A stretch of 37,677 nt of DNA from positions 1 through 37,677 of the IMG/VR virus record IMGVR_UViG_3300031857_000565. One strand, 5' to 3'. Numbering within the stretch: position 1 is the stretch's first letter; every line of letters begins with the position of its first letter. The DNA comes from a virus. Of this stretch, positions 24,840 to 30,128 are shown in pieces. A model generated the notes under the pieces. The model had not been told where the DNA came from. It saw only the letters and a list, made by a program, of their open reading frames with translations, and did no database searches. The position numbers and the translations under genes are program-made.

Positions 24840-26549
24840 TCAAATACTCCTGTCGATGATTGAAAGAATTGTCGGGGCCAGTTTATCTAGCTTGTGTACA
24901 ACTACGTTCTTTTTATAAAAATGAGTAACATTGCTATCAAGAATGCCAATGCCATATACGTCAATCCCTAGTGCTTCTGCATTTTCTACAGTCTGCTTAG
25001 TGTAACTAGTAATGCTACCAGCTTTGGATCGTCCTGCAGGACTACCATCAGACAGCACAACTAACACCTTACGATGTTCCTTACGCTGCTGCAGACGATA
25101 GGTTGCGTAGGCAATGGCATCACCATCAGTGTTTTCCCACAATGCACCCGCTGCAGTACGGAACCTATTGACCAGAGTAGTCTGGTTAACACGCTCACCG
25201 AACTCACTGAACAGCCACACCATAGGATCGTCGTTTGTGTGTAGGTTTGTAAAGCCATAGACACTGTACGGGATGTTGAGCGGCTTGAGTGCCTCAGCCA
25301 TTGAGCCAGCACCAGCACAAGCCATCTCGAACTTATCACCAGACATGCTACCGCTGCAATCTACCAGCAAACACACTGCAGTGTCAAGAGTGTCACTCAC
25401 AACTTTGTTGCGGAACACACGCTCTGCAATGGGGCTATCGGCTTGCAGTACACGATGGAGACTACCATTGTGCAACTTGCCACGCTTCTTACCATACTCG
25501 TAACGGCTACGGCTACGTGTCTGCAGCTTGATCCGCAGCTTGTTAGCCAGTGGCTTAGCGTTACTAGTAATGTAGCTATCTACCACAGCAGTCTTAAAGT
25601 ACGGGTGCGATGCCATACCTTCAGTTACAGCACGGGGTAGAGTATCGTCAAAGCCTAGAATAAGGTAATCGTCAGAGCTAGGAATAGTGTAGCTCCCATG
25701 CTCATGCTTACCCATCACCAGATGGATACCAGTACGGCTAGGCTTGTGCTCGTGACCAATGGCAGACATAAGCTTGTCTACATTAATGATGCGGTCTACG
25801 TCATCAGAGACAGGAGGCCCACTGCCATCGGCTGCATCACCCTCGCCCCCATCACCTTTGCCCTTGCCAGAACTTTCCTCGGGCTTTTCCATGTACTTTT
25901 CTGGGTCTTGATCGAATACTTCTTTGAGTATTTTCTTAGCCAGATCCATCACTTCCTTGGCACCGCCGTGCTCACGCACTTGCAGCAGTTCGTCGTTGTA
26001 GGATTGTAGCTTGACCCACTTATCGAAACCATCTTTATCCAGCAGAGGCGACATTTGTGCCAGTGCCTCGTTGCTGGATGGAATCCAGTCACGATTAGCA
26101 GCATCCCATGCGAACACAGGCAACACCTTGAGTTGCTGCTCCTGCAGTTCCTTGTCGCTGTCGCCTAGACGTTTCTGAATGTCACCAGTGTGCAACATCC
26201 AGTAGGTGTTACTAATAACCCTGTCACCGCTGTATTCCATATCGTTAAGATAGTCGATACGATGGTCTTCAATGAGGTTATTAAGTAGTGCTAGCAGACC
26301 CGTAGGGCGCTGTTCGTTGAGATAGTCGAAGTCACTCAGGGTAACGTGACTAGTCTCATGTTTGACAAAGTAACGCATACGGGCTAGCCATTCCTCGCTG
26401 CTGCTACTAGTAATGGCAGGGAGCCACATTACTTTGCCATCAGTGCGCGGAGTGCTGTCGTATTTGTCCCATTCCACCCTGACACCAGAGTTACGGGCAC
26501 ATGCTGCTACGTACGTCTCGAATTGTTTAACGTCAAGGTAGGTTGTCAT
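24840..26549 (-). CDS. CobT-like protein with HExxH N-terminal domain and von Willebrand factor A domain
   Basis: This 569-residue protein has a zincin-like motif VKHETSHVTLSD (H64, E65, H68) with NLIEDHRIDY (E94) 26 residues on, typical of the putative metallopeptidase part of VWA/MoxR-associated proteins. An acidic Gly-rich spacer (~222-250) leads to a C-terminal VWA domain with MIDAS motif VDCSGSMSGD (D397, S399, S401), then VVLSDGSPAG. It is the expected partner of the CobS-like ATPase. ATPase plus VWA pairs remodel or metal-load target proteins; in CobST the target is cobaltochelatase CobN, which is not seen here. AAGGAACC precedes the ATG. Confidence 0.86.
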   Translation of the reverse strand: MTTYLDVKQFETYVAACARNSGVRVEWDKYDSTPRTDGKVMWLPAITSSSSEEWLARMRYFVKHETSHVTLSDFDYLNEQRPTGLLALLNNLIEDHRIDYLNDMEYSGDRVISNTYWMLHTGDIQKRLGDSDKELQEQQLKVLPVFAWDAANRDWIPSSNEALAQMSPLLDKDGFDKWVKLQSYNDELLQVREHGGAKEVMDLAKKILKEVFDQDPEKYMEKPEESSGKGKGDGGEGDAADGSGPPVSDDVDRIINVDKLMSAIGHEHKPSRTGIHLVMGKHEHGSYTIPSSDDYLILGFDDTLPRAVTEGMASHPYFKTAVVDSYITSNAKPLANKLRIKLQTRSRSRYEYGKKRGKLHNGSLHRVLQADSPIAERVFRNKVVSDTLDTAVCLLVDCSGSMSGDKFEMACAGAGSMAEALKPLNIPYSVYGFTNLHTNDDPMVWLFSEFGERVNQTTLVNRFRTAAGALWENTDGDAIAYATYRLQQRKEHRKVLVVLSDGSPAGRSKAGSITSYTKQTVENAEALGIDVYGIGILDSNVTHFYKKNVVVHKLDKLAPTILSIIDRSI

Positions 26550-26556
26550 AGGTTCC

Positions 26557-26661
26557 TTAGAATGGTGCTTCCTCGTGATCGGGCCTGCATGGTGCAGGCT
26601 TGCGTTGATTCACCGGGATAGGTTGCGAAGGAAAGGGCCAGGGGTGCGGATAGTTTCCCAT
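26557..26661 (-). CDS. Possible Pro-rich small protein (34 aa)
   Basis: An ATG at 26661 opens MGNYPHPWPFPSQPIPVNQR and ends PDHEEAPF, a proline-rich peptide filling the gap between two genes. The upstream stop lies 1 nt before. The ribosome site is weak (GGTGA), but the space fits a gene of the operon. No family recognised. Confidence 0.4.
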   Translation of the reverse strand: MGNYPHPWPFPSQPIPVNQRKPAPCRPDHEEAPF

Positions 26662-26662
26662 G

Positions 26663-26848
26663 TTAGTTCACCGAGGTTACGTCTGCATAATTGTAGGTTA
26701 CAAAGATACGATGGAACTCGCTATCTAGCCAGTCTTCTGTCTCTTTGTCTAGCTGCAGTCCCTGCGCTGCTAGGCGTAGGTTAAACTCGTCGAGGAATTG
26801 CGATAGCTCTTCCTGTGTCTTGAAATCAAGCAAACGTCGATCAGGCAT
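26663..26848 (-). CDS. Hypothetical helical protein (61 aa)
   Basis: The ATG at 26848 overlaps the end of the 32-residue gene upstream, with GAGG 9 nt before. The product is a charged helix (TQEELSQFLDEFNLRLAAQG, then DKETEDWLDSEFHRIF). No family recognised. Confidence 0.6.
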   Translation of the reverse strand: MPDRRLLDFKTQEELSQFLDEFNLRLAAQGLQLDKETEDWLDSEFHRIFVTYNYADVTSVN

Positions 26849-26939
26849 GATGACAGACCCTCTTACTTTTGTAGAAACTAAACCCGAACTTCCACACCTT
26901 GACGAAGTGCAGACCGCCTACTTTCTTGTATCCGAACAT
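26841..26939 (-). CDS. Short aromatic/basic protein (32 aa)
   Basis: ATG at 26939 has GGAGGT close upstream. The product starts MFGYKKVGGLHFVKVWKFGF and ends SFYKSKRVCHHA. The pattern GG-L-x-F-x-K-x-x-x-F-G-F-S-F-Y resembles very small conserved phage proteins I have seen with aromatic-rich ends. It overlaps the next gene by 8 nt. Function unknown; a hydrophobic-basic segment could associate with membrane. Confidence 0.55.
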   Translation of the reverse strand: MFGYKKVGGLHFVKVWKFGFSFYKSKRVCHHA

Positions 26940-26940
26940 A

Positions 26941-27024
26941 TCACCTCCAGAGTACGTCGAAGAATGCTGCGAGTGCTACTAGTAACACTAGGCTAGCCCC
27001 GATGGATTCGATTATATCTCGCAT
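26941..27024 (-). CDS. Single-helix membrane peptide (27 aa)
   Basis: ATG at 27024, with AAGGT just upstream, encodes MRDIIESIGASLVLLVALAA and a short FFDVLWR end: one hydrophobic helix after an acidic start. The codons LVLLV hold a CTACTAGTAA palindrome copy. The stop lies 1 nt before the next start. Too short for confident gene calling, but position, direction and composition match its neighbours. Confidence 0.45.
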   Translation of the reverse strand: MRDIIESIGASLVLLVALAAFFDVLWR

Positions 27025-27038
27025 ACCTTACACCAAAC

Positions 27039-27272
27039 TTACAGGGCACCTAGTGCACGAAGCCTAGATTTTGTGGTGCGAGTAGGCCAACGTGCCAGCG
27101 TAGCAAAGTTAATCATCACCAAGCCATTACTAGTATTGACTGTCGCAATGTGGTTACCATGTAGGTACACTTCCGAGAATCCACCATCCGCAGGGTATAC
27201 CTCAGTGTTACCACTCTTCCACTTACGATGCTGCCCCGCAGCAAGACACATTTGCTGTTCAATTTTACGCAT
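27039..27272 (-). CDS. Hypothetical beta-rich protein (77 aa)
   Basis: The ATG at 27272 follows AAGGAATCATC. The product has CLAAGQHRKWKSGNTEVYPA, EVYLHGNHIATVNTSNGLVM and a final RWPTRTTKSRLRALG. Repeated strands with GN-H-I-A and a C-terminal R-T-T-K-S-R-L motif are familiar from small phage proteins that recur in replication regions, without assigned function. Confidence 0.65.
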   Translation of the reverse strand: MRKIEQQMCLAAGQHRKWKSGNTEVYPADGGFSEVYLHGNHIATVNTSNGLVMINFATLARWPTRTTKSRLRALGAL

Positions 27273-27281
27273 GATGATTCC

Positions 27282-27362
27282 TTATCGAACAAAATAACCG
27301 ACGATGGATACAATTAGGAACAGAACGCAGTAGATAACTGCAGCATTAGATTTCGGATTCAC
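27282..27362 (-). CDS. Single-helix membrane peptide (26 aa)
   Basis: A GTG at 27362, overlapping the preceding stop and preceded by GAGGTGAT, encodes (M)NPKSNAAVIYCVLFL, then IVSIVGYFVR: a single hydrophobic helix with a basic end. Start codon and length make this moderate-confidence; the ribosome site is good. Confidence 0.45.
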   Translation of the reverse strand: MNPKSNAAVIYCVLFLIVSIVGYFVR

Positions 27363-27481
27363 AGCATCACCTCAATAAGAATACACACAATGAGTGGCAC
27401 ATAGAACAGCGCCATGAAAGCCCAGATGATTCGATCACCTTCAGACATGGGAGGCTTACGGGTTTTGATTTTGTATAACAT
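27359..27481 (-). CDS. Small membrane protein (40 aa)
   Basis: ATG at 27481 is preceded by GGAGG at 8 nt and overlaps the upstream stop. A basic N-terminus (MLYKIKTRKPPMSEGDR) is followed by one long hydrophobic helix (IIWAFMALFYVPLIVCILIE). Cytoplasmic-N, single-pass topology is expected from the positive-inside rule. Confidence 0.6.
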   Translation of the reverse strand: MLYKIKTRKPPMSEGDRIIWAFMALFYVPLIVCILIEVML

Positions 27482-27624
27482 TACAGTTCACCTCCCATCT
27501 GATAGCAGTCATACCACAGACTAGCATCCTCAACTGTGAGGTTATACCAGTAAGAGGCACCACCATATCGCTTTTCACAGAATCGTGCCTCGTCACAGCA
27601 CGCCACAATGTAATCGAAGTGCAT
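27481..27624 (-). CDS. Hypothetical Cys/Tyr-rich protein (47 aa)
   Basis: ATG at 27624 encodes MHFDYIVACCDEARFCEKRY and ends WYDCYQMGGEL. Four Cys and several aromatic residues suggest a metal-binding or compact fold. There is no clear ribosome site: a TTACTAATAA motif lies directly over the start, downstream of a GNRA-loop hairpin, so translation may rely on structure or coupling. Confidence 0.5.
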   Translation of the reverse strand: MHFDYIVACCDEARFCEKRYGGASYWYNLTVEDASLWYDCYQMGGEL

Positions 27625-27633
27625 TATTAGTAA

Positions 27634-27651
27634 CAGGGGCTTTCGCCCCTG
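27634..27651 (-). other. Stem-loop CAGGGGC-GAAA-GCCCCTG between first and second early genes
   Basis: On the transcribed (minus) strand this is a perfect 7-bp G+C-rich stem with a GAAA tetraloop, just after the stop of the first early gene and just before the second gene. It is not followed by a T-run, so it is more likely an RNA-stabilising or processing element, or a weak terminator that tunes downstream expression. Confidence 0.6.
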
Positions 27652-27659
27652 CCCCTTAG

Positions 27660-28172
27660 TTAGTTCAGACCCGGACGGGCAGAGTTAACACTGTCTGCCA
27701 GAACAGCAAGCTTACCCCAGAGTTGCTCCAATTCTTCCGCAGTGAACACTTCACGGGTATCGCTGTCCCACTTTTTCTGTGCTGCATCGATGAACCCTAC
27801 CATACGCTCGAAGTCACTCTTAGCTTCCTGCAGTTCCGACTTGCCTTTAGGCATAGGATTGCTGGAGTCGTCAAGTTTGACCGAGCCATCATCATTACGC
27901 TGCCATACGTCAACGTTATTAGTAACAGCTTTACCGATAACTGACTTAGCGGAGCGCAGGGAATTCTTTTCATCCTTAGACAATTCCCGGATAGCTTCCA
28001 ACTTTTCCACCAGAAGCTTGTGCTCCCGGTCAAGTTCTTCCACGTTGCTAGGCTGGATCGGATAGCAAGTTGCCCGGACGTAGTTAGCCCAGATTCCAGA
28101 CCCTGCCTCACGGCTAATATCTTTACCCTCTTTTGCTGCAGCGAGGGCGGAGCGAAGTTGAGTTTCGTACAT
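27660..28172 (-). CDS. First early-operon gene, hypothetical helical protein (170 aa)
   Basis: Start at 28172 (MYETQLRSALAAAKEGKDIS) is preferred because AAAGG lies 7 nt upstream; an ATG at 28187 is further from it. The protein is mostly helical, with coiled-coil-like NVEELDREHKLLVEKLEAIR and KGKSELQEAKSDFERMVGFI, and an acidic C-terminal part. It is the first gene after the promoters, so probably the most strongly expressed early protein. No family recognised; a host-takeover or DNA-binding role would fit position only. Confidence 0.75.
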   Translation of the reverse strand: MYETQLRSALAAAKEGKDISREAGSGIWANYVRATCYPIQPSNVEELDREHKLLVEKLEAIRELSKDEKNSLRSAKSVIGKAVTNNVDVWQRNDDGSVKLDDSSNPMPKGKSELQEAKSDFERMVGFIDAAQKKWDSDTREVFTAEELEQLWGKLAVLADSVNSARPGLN

Positions 28173-28210
28173 GATAATCCTTTGCAATTGATTGACTTAC
28201 TAGGCTTGAG

Positions 28211-28236
28211 ACAGTGCATTACTAGTAACACACTGT
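28211..28236. promoter_or_regulatory. 26-bp operator-like palindrome with TTACTAGTAA core
   Basis: The arms ACAGTG and CACTGT flank, at 2 nt on each side, the perfect palindrome TTACTAGTAA (28219-28228). It lies 39 nt upstream of the first early start codon, within the presumed 5' leader. Its core is the same 10-mer scattered along the whole early operon. It could bind a dimeric protein as DNA, or fold as an RNA hairpin in the leader. Confidence 0.65.
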
Positions 28237-28254
28237 CCGAAACCCTTGTTTCGG
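28237..28254 (-). other. Leader hairpin (CCGAAAC/GTTTCGG)
   Basis: A perfect 7-bp stem with a 4-nt loop, directly abutting the 26-bp palindrome. In the leftward leader RNA the loop reads AAGG. Confidence 0.55.
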
Positions 28255-28256
28255 TT

Positions 28257-28290
28257 ACTTGCGTATCTCCCTTGTAATCGGGATTCAAGT
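28257..28290 (-). other. Leader stem-loop with ACTTG/CAAGT outer stem
   Basis: An outer 5-bp stem (28257-28261 with 28286-28290) encloses an inner TCCC/GGGA hairpin with an 8-nt loop. It stands between the hairpin at 28237 and the branched structure at 28294. Confidence 0.45.
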
Positions 28291-28293
28291 ATC

Positions 28294-28410
28294 ACCATAA
28301 AGGAAGGTAACTTGCCCGACGTTCTACAAACGTCCTAATAGCGTATCTACCGCATTAGCAAGCATACTGCCCGACTGCCACATATGCATGGGTTCTTTAC
28401 CTTTTATGGT
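28294..28410 (-). ncRNA. Candidate branched structured RNA in the early leader (three-way junction)
   Basis: An outer helix pairs ACCATAAA (28294-28301) with TTTATGGT (28403-28410) and continues GGTAA (28306-28310) with TTACC (28397-28401). Inside, a stem CTTG/CAAG (28311-28314 with 28359-28362) encloses two hairpins. The first is GACGTT-CTACA-AACGTC (28318-28334). The second is CTAAT-A-GCG, loop TATCTAC, CGC-ATTAG (28335-28358). All pairings were read directly. The element would be transcribed on the minus strand from the tandem promoters. It matches no RNA family I recognise; it may be an antitermination (put-like), stabilising or regulatory RNA. Confidence 0.45.
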
Positions 28411-28510
28411 ACTTTTTGCGCCTACCGAACTCGTACAGACGTTGCGCCGCTGTAGTCTAAGCTTTCGGGCTGCATTTATTTATAGAGCTTCAATGCAACT
28501 TGCTCTCATT

Positions 28511-28546
28511 GGTACCGATATTAGCGAGTTCCTAATCCCTTGTCAA
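28511..28546 (-). promoter_or_regulatory. Leftward sigma-70 promoter PL1
   Basis: On the minus strand, -35 TTGACA (28546-28541), a 17-nt spacer and -10 TAATAT (28523-28518): a near-consensus host-type promoter. The predicted start is close to the GGTACC at 28511. An inverted repeat CAGGGTT/AACCCTG (28549-28565) abuts the -35 upstream and could be an activator or repressor site. Confidence 0.75.
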
Positions 28547-28716
28547 CTGCAGGGTTATTAACCCTGTTTGCTGACTTGCGAGTCACTCGCTGCAACCGAT
28601 GCCCCGTTTGTACCGCAGCTTGATTTCCCTGTCAACTGTAGGGTTATTCGCCCCGGTGACCTGTGAATCAGTTGCTGCACAACCGACGCCCCAAAGGTAC
28701 CACAACCGAATAACCG
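28541..28716. repeat. Two diverged tandem repeat units (~89 and ~87 bp) carrying promoters
   Basis: Both units begin TGTCAACTG, continue with AGGGTTATT and share TGC-AACCGA-GCCCC followed by GTACC near the end. The 3' unit runs into a third, partly conserved start (AGTCAAACGTAGGG). Each unit carries one leftward -35 and, at its far end, the -10 of the next promoter. Confidence 0.65.
28607..28635 (-). promoter_or_regulatory. Leftward sigma-70 promoter PL2
   Basis: On the minus strand, -35 TTGACA (28635-28630), 17-nt spacer and -10 TACAAA (28612-28607). It is the second copy of the promoter repeat, 89 bp upstream of PL1. Confidence 0.65.
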
Positions 28717-28722
28717 AGTCAA
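28694..28722 (-). promoter_or_regulatory. Leftward promoter PL3 (weaker)
   Basis: On the minus strand, -35 TTGACT (28722-28717), again exactly 17 nt, and a poor -10 TACCTT (28699-28694). It is the third copy, 87 bp above PL2. The conserved spacing argues for a decayed or alternative promoter. Confidence 0.45.
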
Positions 28723-28860
28723 ACGTAGGGGAATACGTAGTAAAAAGCATACAATCCCCTAGAGGCACGTCCCCTAGTGCGGGCAACATATAGAATATAT
28801 CTATGGATAGAACCCTGAGAATACTAGTAACAGTGTAAGTACTCACTAACTTATTGATAT

Positions 28861-29040
28861 AAATATATAATAATATAAATAGATAATATAATATATAGTC
28901 TGGGGGTAATATAAATATATAGGGAGTTATATATACTTTATATATTAACTTAGTAGTATATATAGCTATATAGTAGTATATACTATAGTTATATATATAA
29001 TAATATAGTATTATAAGTAAAAAGTAGTATAATACTAAAG
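28861..29040. other. AT-rich block, candidate DNA-unwinding element/origin
   Basis: Three consecutive 60-base lines contain 8, 12 and 8 G/C, i.e. 84% A+T over 180 bp. It consists of TATA/ATAT runs with recurring AGTAGTATA and the small palindrome AGTATAATACT near 29023. Location at the divergence point between early and late transcription fits an origin melting region or nucleoprotein site. Confidence 0.6.
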
Positions 29041-29065
29041 TTCACACAGTTCACGCAGTTTAATA
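29039..29065. repeat. Short tandem repeats AGTTCACAC, AGTTCACGC, AGTTTAATA
   Basis: Two 9-bp units in tandem, differing at one base, plus a decayed third, directly next to the AT-rich block. This is an iteron-like arrangement, though short. Confidence 0.4.
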
Positions 29066-29079
29066 ATTTAGTGGTACCC

Positions 29080-29103
29080 GGGTAAGGGGGGTTGGGGGGT
29101 TGG
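29080..29103 (+). other. G-rich run (GGG-TAA-G6-TT-G6-TT-GG)
   Basis: Long G-tracts on the plus strand, separated by 2-3 nt. They could form a G-quadruplex of two or three layers or a strong strand-asymmetric pause. It follows a SmaI-like CCCGGG inside GGTACCCGGG. Confidence 0.45.
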
Positions 29104-29205
29104 TTTTAAATTGCACAACCCCTTAAAACTATCCCATAGAAATTAACTTGTCTAGACTTTTTTATTTTTTGAGTAGTCCCACCCACCCACCACACTCATT
29201 TAAAC

Positions 29206-29289
29206 GGCTTTTAAGGCCCCTACAAGCGTTTTTTAGGGGATAGGTAAGGGGGTAGGTGCTATGTGAGATATTTTTGCCTTAAAACGGCC
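29206..29289 (+). other. Nested inverted repeats upstream of the rightward late genes
   Basis: TTTTAAGGC (29209-29217) pairs with GCCTTAAAA (29276-29284). Inside, CCCCTA (29217-29222) pairs with TAGGGG (29234-29239). The structure could be a terminator for transcription coming from the left, or the leader of the late message. Confidence 0.4.
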
Positions 29290-29315
29290 TATTTAAACCC
29301 ATCTATAAAGTGACG

Positions 29316-29327
29316 TTTTGTACAAAA
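29316..29327. promoter_or_regulatory. Perfect 12-bp palindrome TTTTGTACAAAA before the late genes
   Basis: It lies 42 nt upstream of the first rightward gene. A TATAAA lies just before it (29304-29309) but no -35 at the right distance is seen, which would fit a non-sigma-70 promoter. Function unproven. Confidence 0.35.
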
Positions 29328-29369
29328 GTGTATCTAAGCACTCAACTTTCTGACTTTTGTGGAAACCCT

Positions 29370-29726
29370 ATGCCTAAAGTAGCTTTAAATAGCATTGGTA
29401 GCCGTTATGGTTCTATTGATGCACTAAACGATAATTTTGATACCATTGAGACGGCGTTTGATAACACGCTCTCAAGGGATGGCACTGGCCCCAATTTCAT
29501 GCTCAGCAACATTGACATGAACGGCTACGGGCTAATTAACGTTTCCTCAATCACTGTAGGCGGCATCGACTATGTAGTCAAACTAAATAACGATTACACA
29601 TCTTATTACAATAGTATGACTACCATTTATAACAATTATCTCTCTGTTACACAAAAAGTAACTGTCAGCACAGCTTCTCCAACTGGCGGGGCCAATGGCG
29701 ACATTTGGTTTAAAGTAAGCACCTAA
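29370..29726 (+). CDS. Tail-fibre N-terminal/virion-attachment protein (118 aa)
   Basis: The start at 29370 (MPKVALNSIGSRYGSIDALN) has GGA upstream; an in-frame ATG 60 nt earlier lacks one. The text NDNFDTIETAFDNTLSRDGT, then NMN-like SNIDMNGYGLINVSSI, is the classic N-terminal adaptor of podovirus tail fibres and spikes, which normally attaches a long fibre. Here it ends after ~118 residues with a TASPTGGANGDIWFKV strand of the type that bounds fibre domains. It is the first gene of the rightward operon, so receptor binding is probably shared by the next genes. Confidence 0.75.
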   Translation: MPKVALNSIGSRYGSIDALNDNFDTIETAFDNTLSRDGTGPNFMLSNIDMNGYGLINVSSITVGGIDYVVKLNNDYTSYYNSMTTIYNNYLSVTQKVTVSTASPTGGANGDIWFKVST

Positions 29727-29735
29727 AGGAACATT

Positions 29736-30128
29736 ATGTCTGCTCTTTCTGATTATTCCGAAAAACTCCTTCTTGACTGGCTAATGACCACTGGTTCTGC
29801 CACGCGACCCACCGCTTGGTACGTAGCCCTATACACTGCTGCTCCTTCTGACAGCGGTGGTGGCACCGAAGTGTCTGGTAACGGCTACAGCCGTCAGTCA
29901 GTAACTTTTGATGCTGCGTCTAGTCCCGGTGGTACTACTAGTAATAACAACACTGTAAGCTTTACGGCTTCTGGTGGCTCTTGGGGCACTGTTAGCCACA
30001 TCGGCATTTTTGATAACTCTTCTGGTGGCAACCTACTGTGGCACGGCGGCCTAACGGCTTCCAAAACTATTGGTGATGGTGACACCCTAGAATTTGCAAT
30101 TGGCAACATTGACCTGACGGTTGCTTAA
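29736..30128 (+). CDS. Tail-fibre related structural protein, gp80-like family (130 aa)
   Basis: Recognisable text: SDYSEKLLLDWLMTTGSATR, WYVALYTAAPSDSGGGTEV, YSRQSVTFDA, WGTVSHIGIFDNSSGGNLLW and HGGLTASKTIGDGDTLEFA. This beta-sandwich family occurs near tail fibres in diverse phages. The stop overlaps the next ATG (TAATG). AAAGGAACATT serves as ribosome site. Likely a fibre component or capsid/tail decoration. Confidence 0.75.
   Translation: MSALSDYSEKLLLDWLMTTGSATRPTAWYVALYTAAPSDSGGGTEVSGNGYSRQSVTFDAASSPGGTTSNNNTVSFTASGGSWGTVSHIGIFDNSSGGNLLWHGGLTASKTIGDGDTLEFAIGNIDLTVA

Larger units (their letters stand above)
28173..29369. other. Gene-free divergent control region, candidate replication origin
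   Basis: No convincing gene exists in these ~1.2 kb. Leftward genes begin at 28172 and rightward genes at 29370. From left to right the region holds a 26-bp palindrome, a chain of hairpins, three tandem leftward promoters, a palindrome copy at 28821, an AT-rich block, 9-bp tandem repeats, a G-rich run, T-runs with C-rich triplets, and nested inverted repeats before the late genes. Confidence 0.8.

Noticed and set aside
27797-28288. 163-codon leftward frame overlapping the first early gene
   Set aside because: It runs over the 26-bp palindrome and the leader hairpins, has Ser/Leu/Cys-heavy composition, and the alternative frame has a good start and a balanced protein.
28294-28410. Cobalamin riboswitch, given the B12-dependent RNR in the operon
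   Set aside because: Some CTGCCCGACTGCC-like text is reminiscent, but it is on the strand opposite to the early transcript and I cannot find an intact B12 box (GCCACTG) or the conserved core order. A covariance search would settle it.
28583-28846. 87-codon leftward reading frame across the promoter repeats
   Set aside because: Its two similar peptide segments (ending GVGCA and GIGCS) arise from the tandem DNA repeat, it covers PL2 and PL3, and it has no ribosome site. It is a by-product of the repeats.
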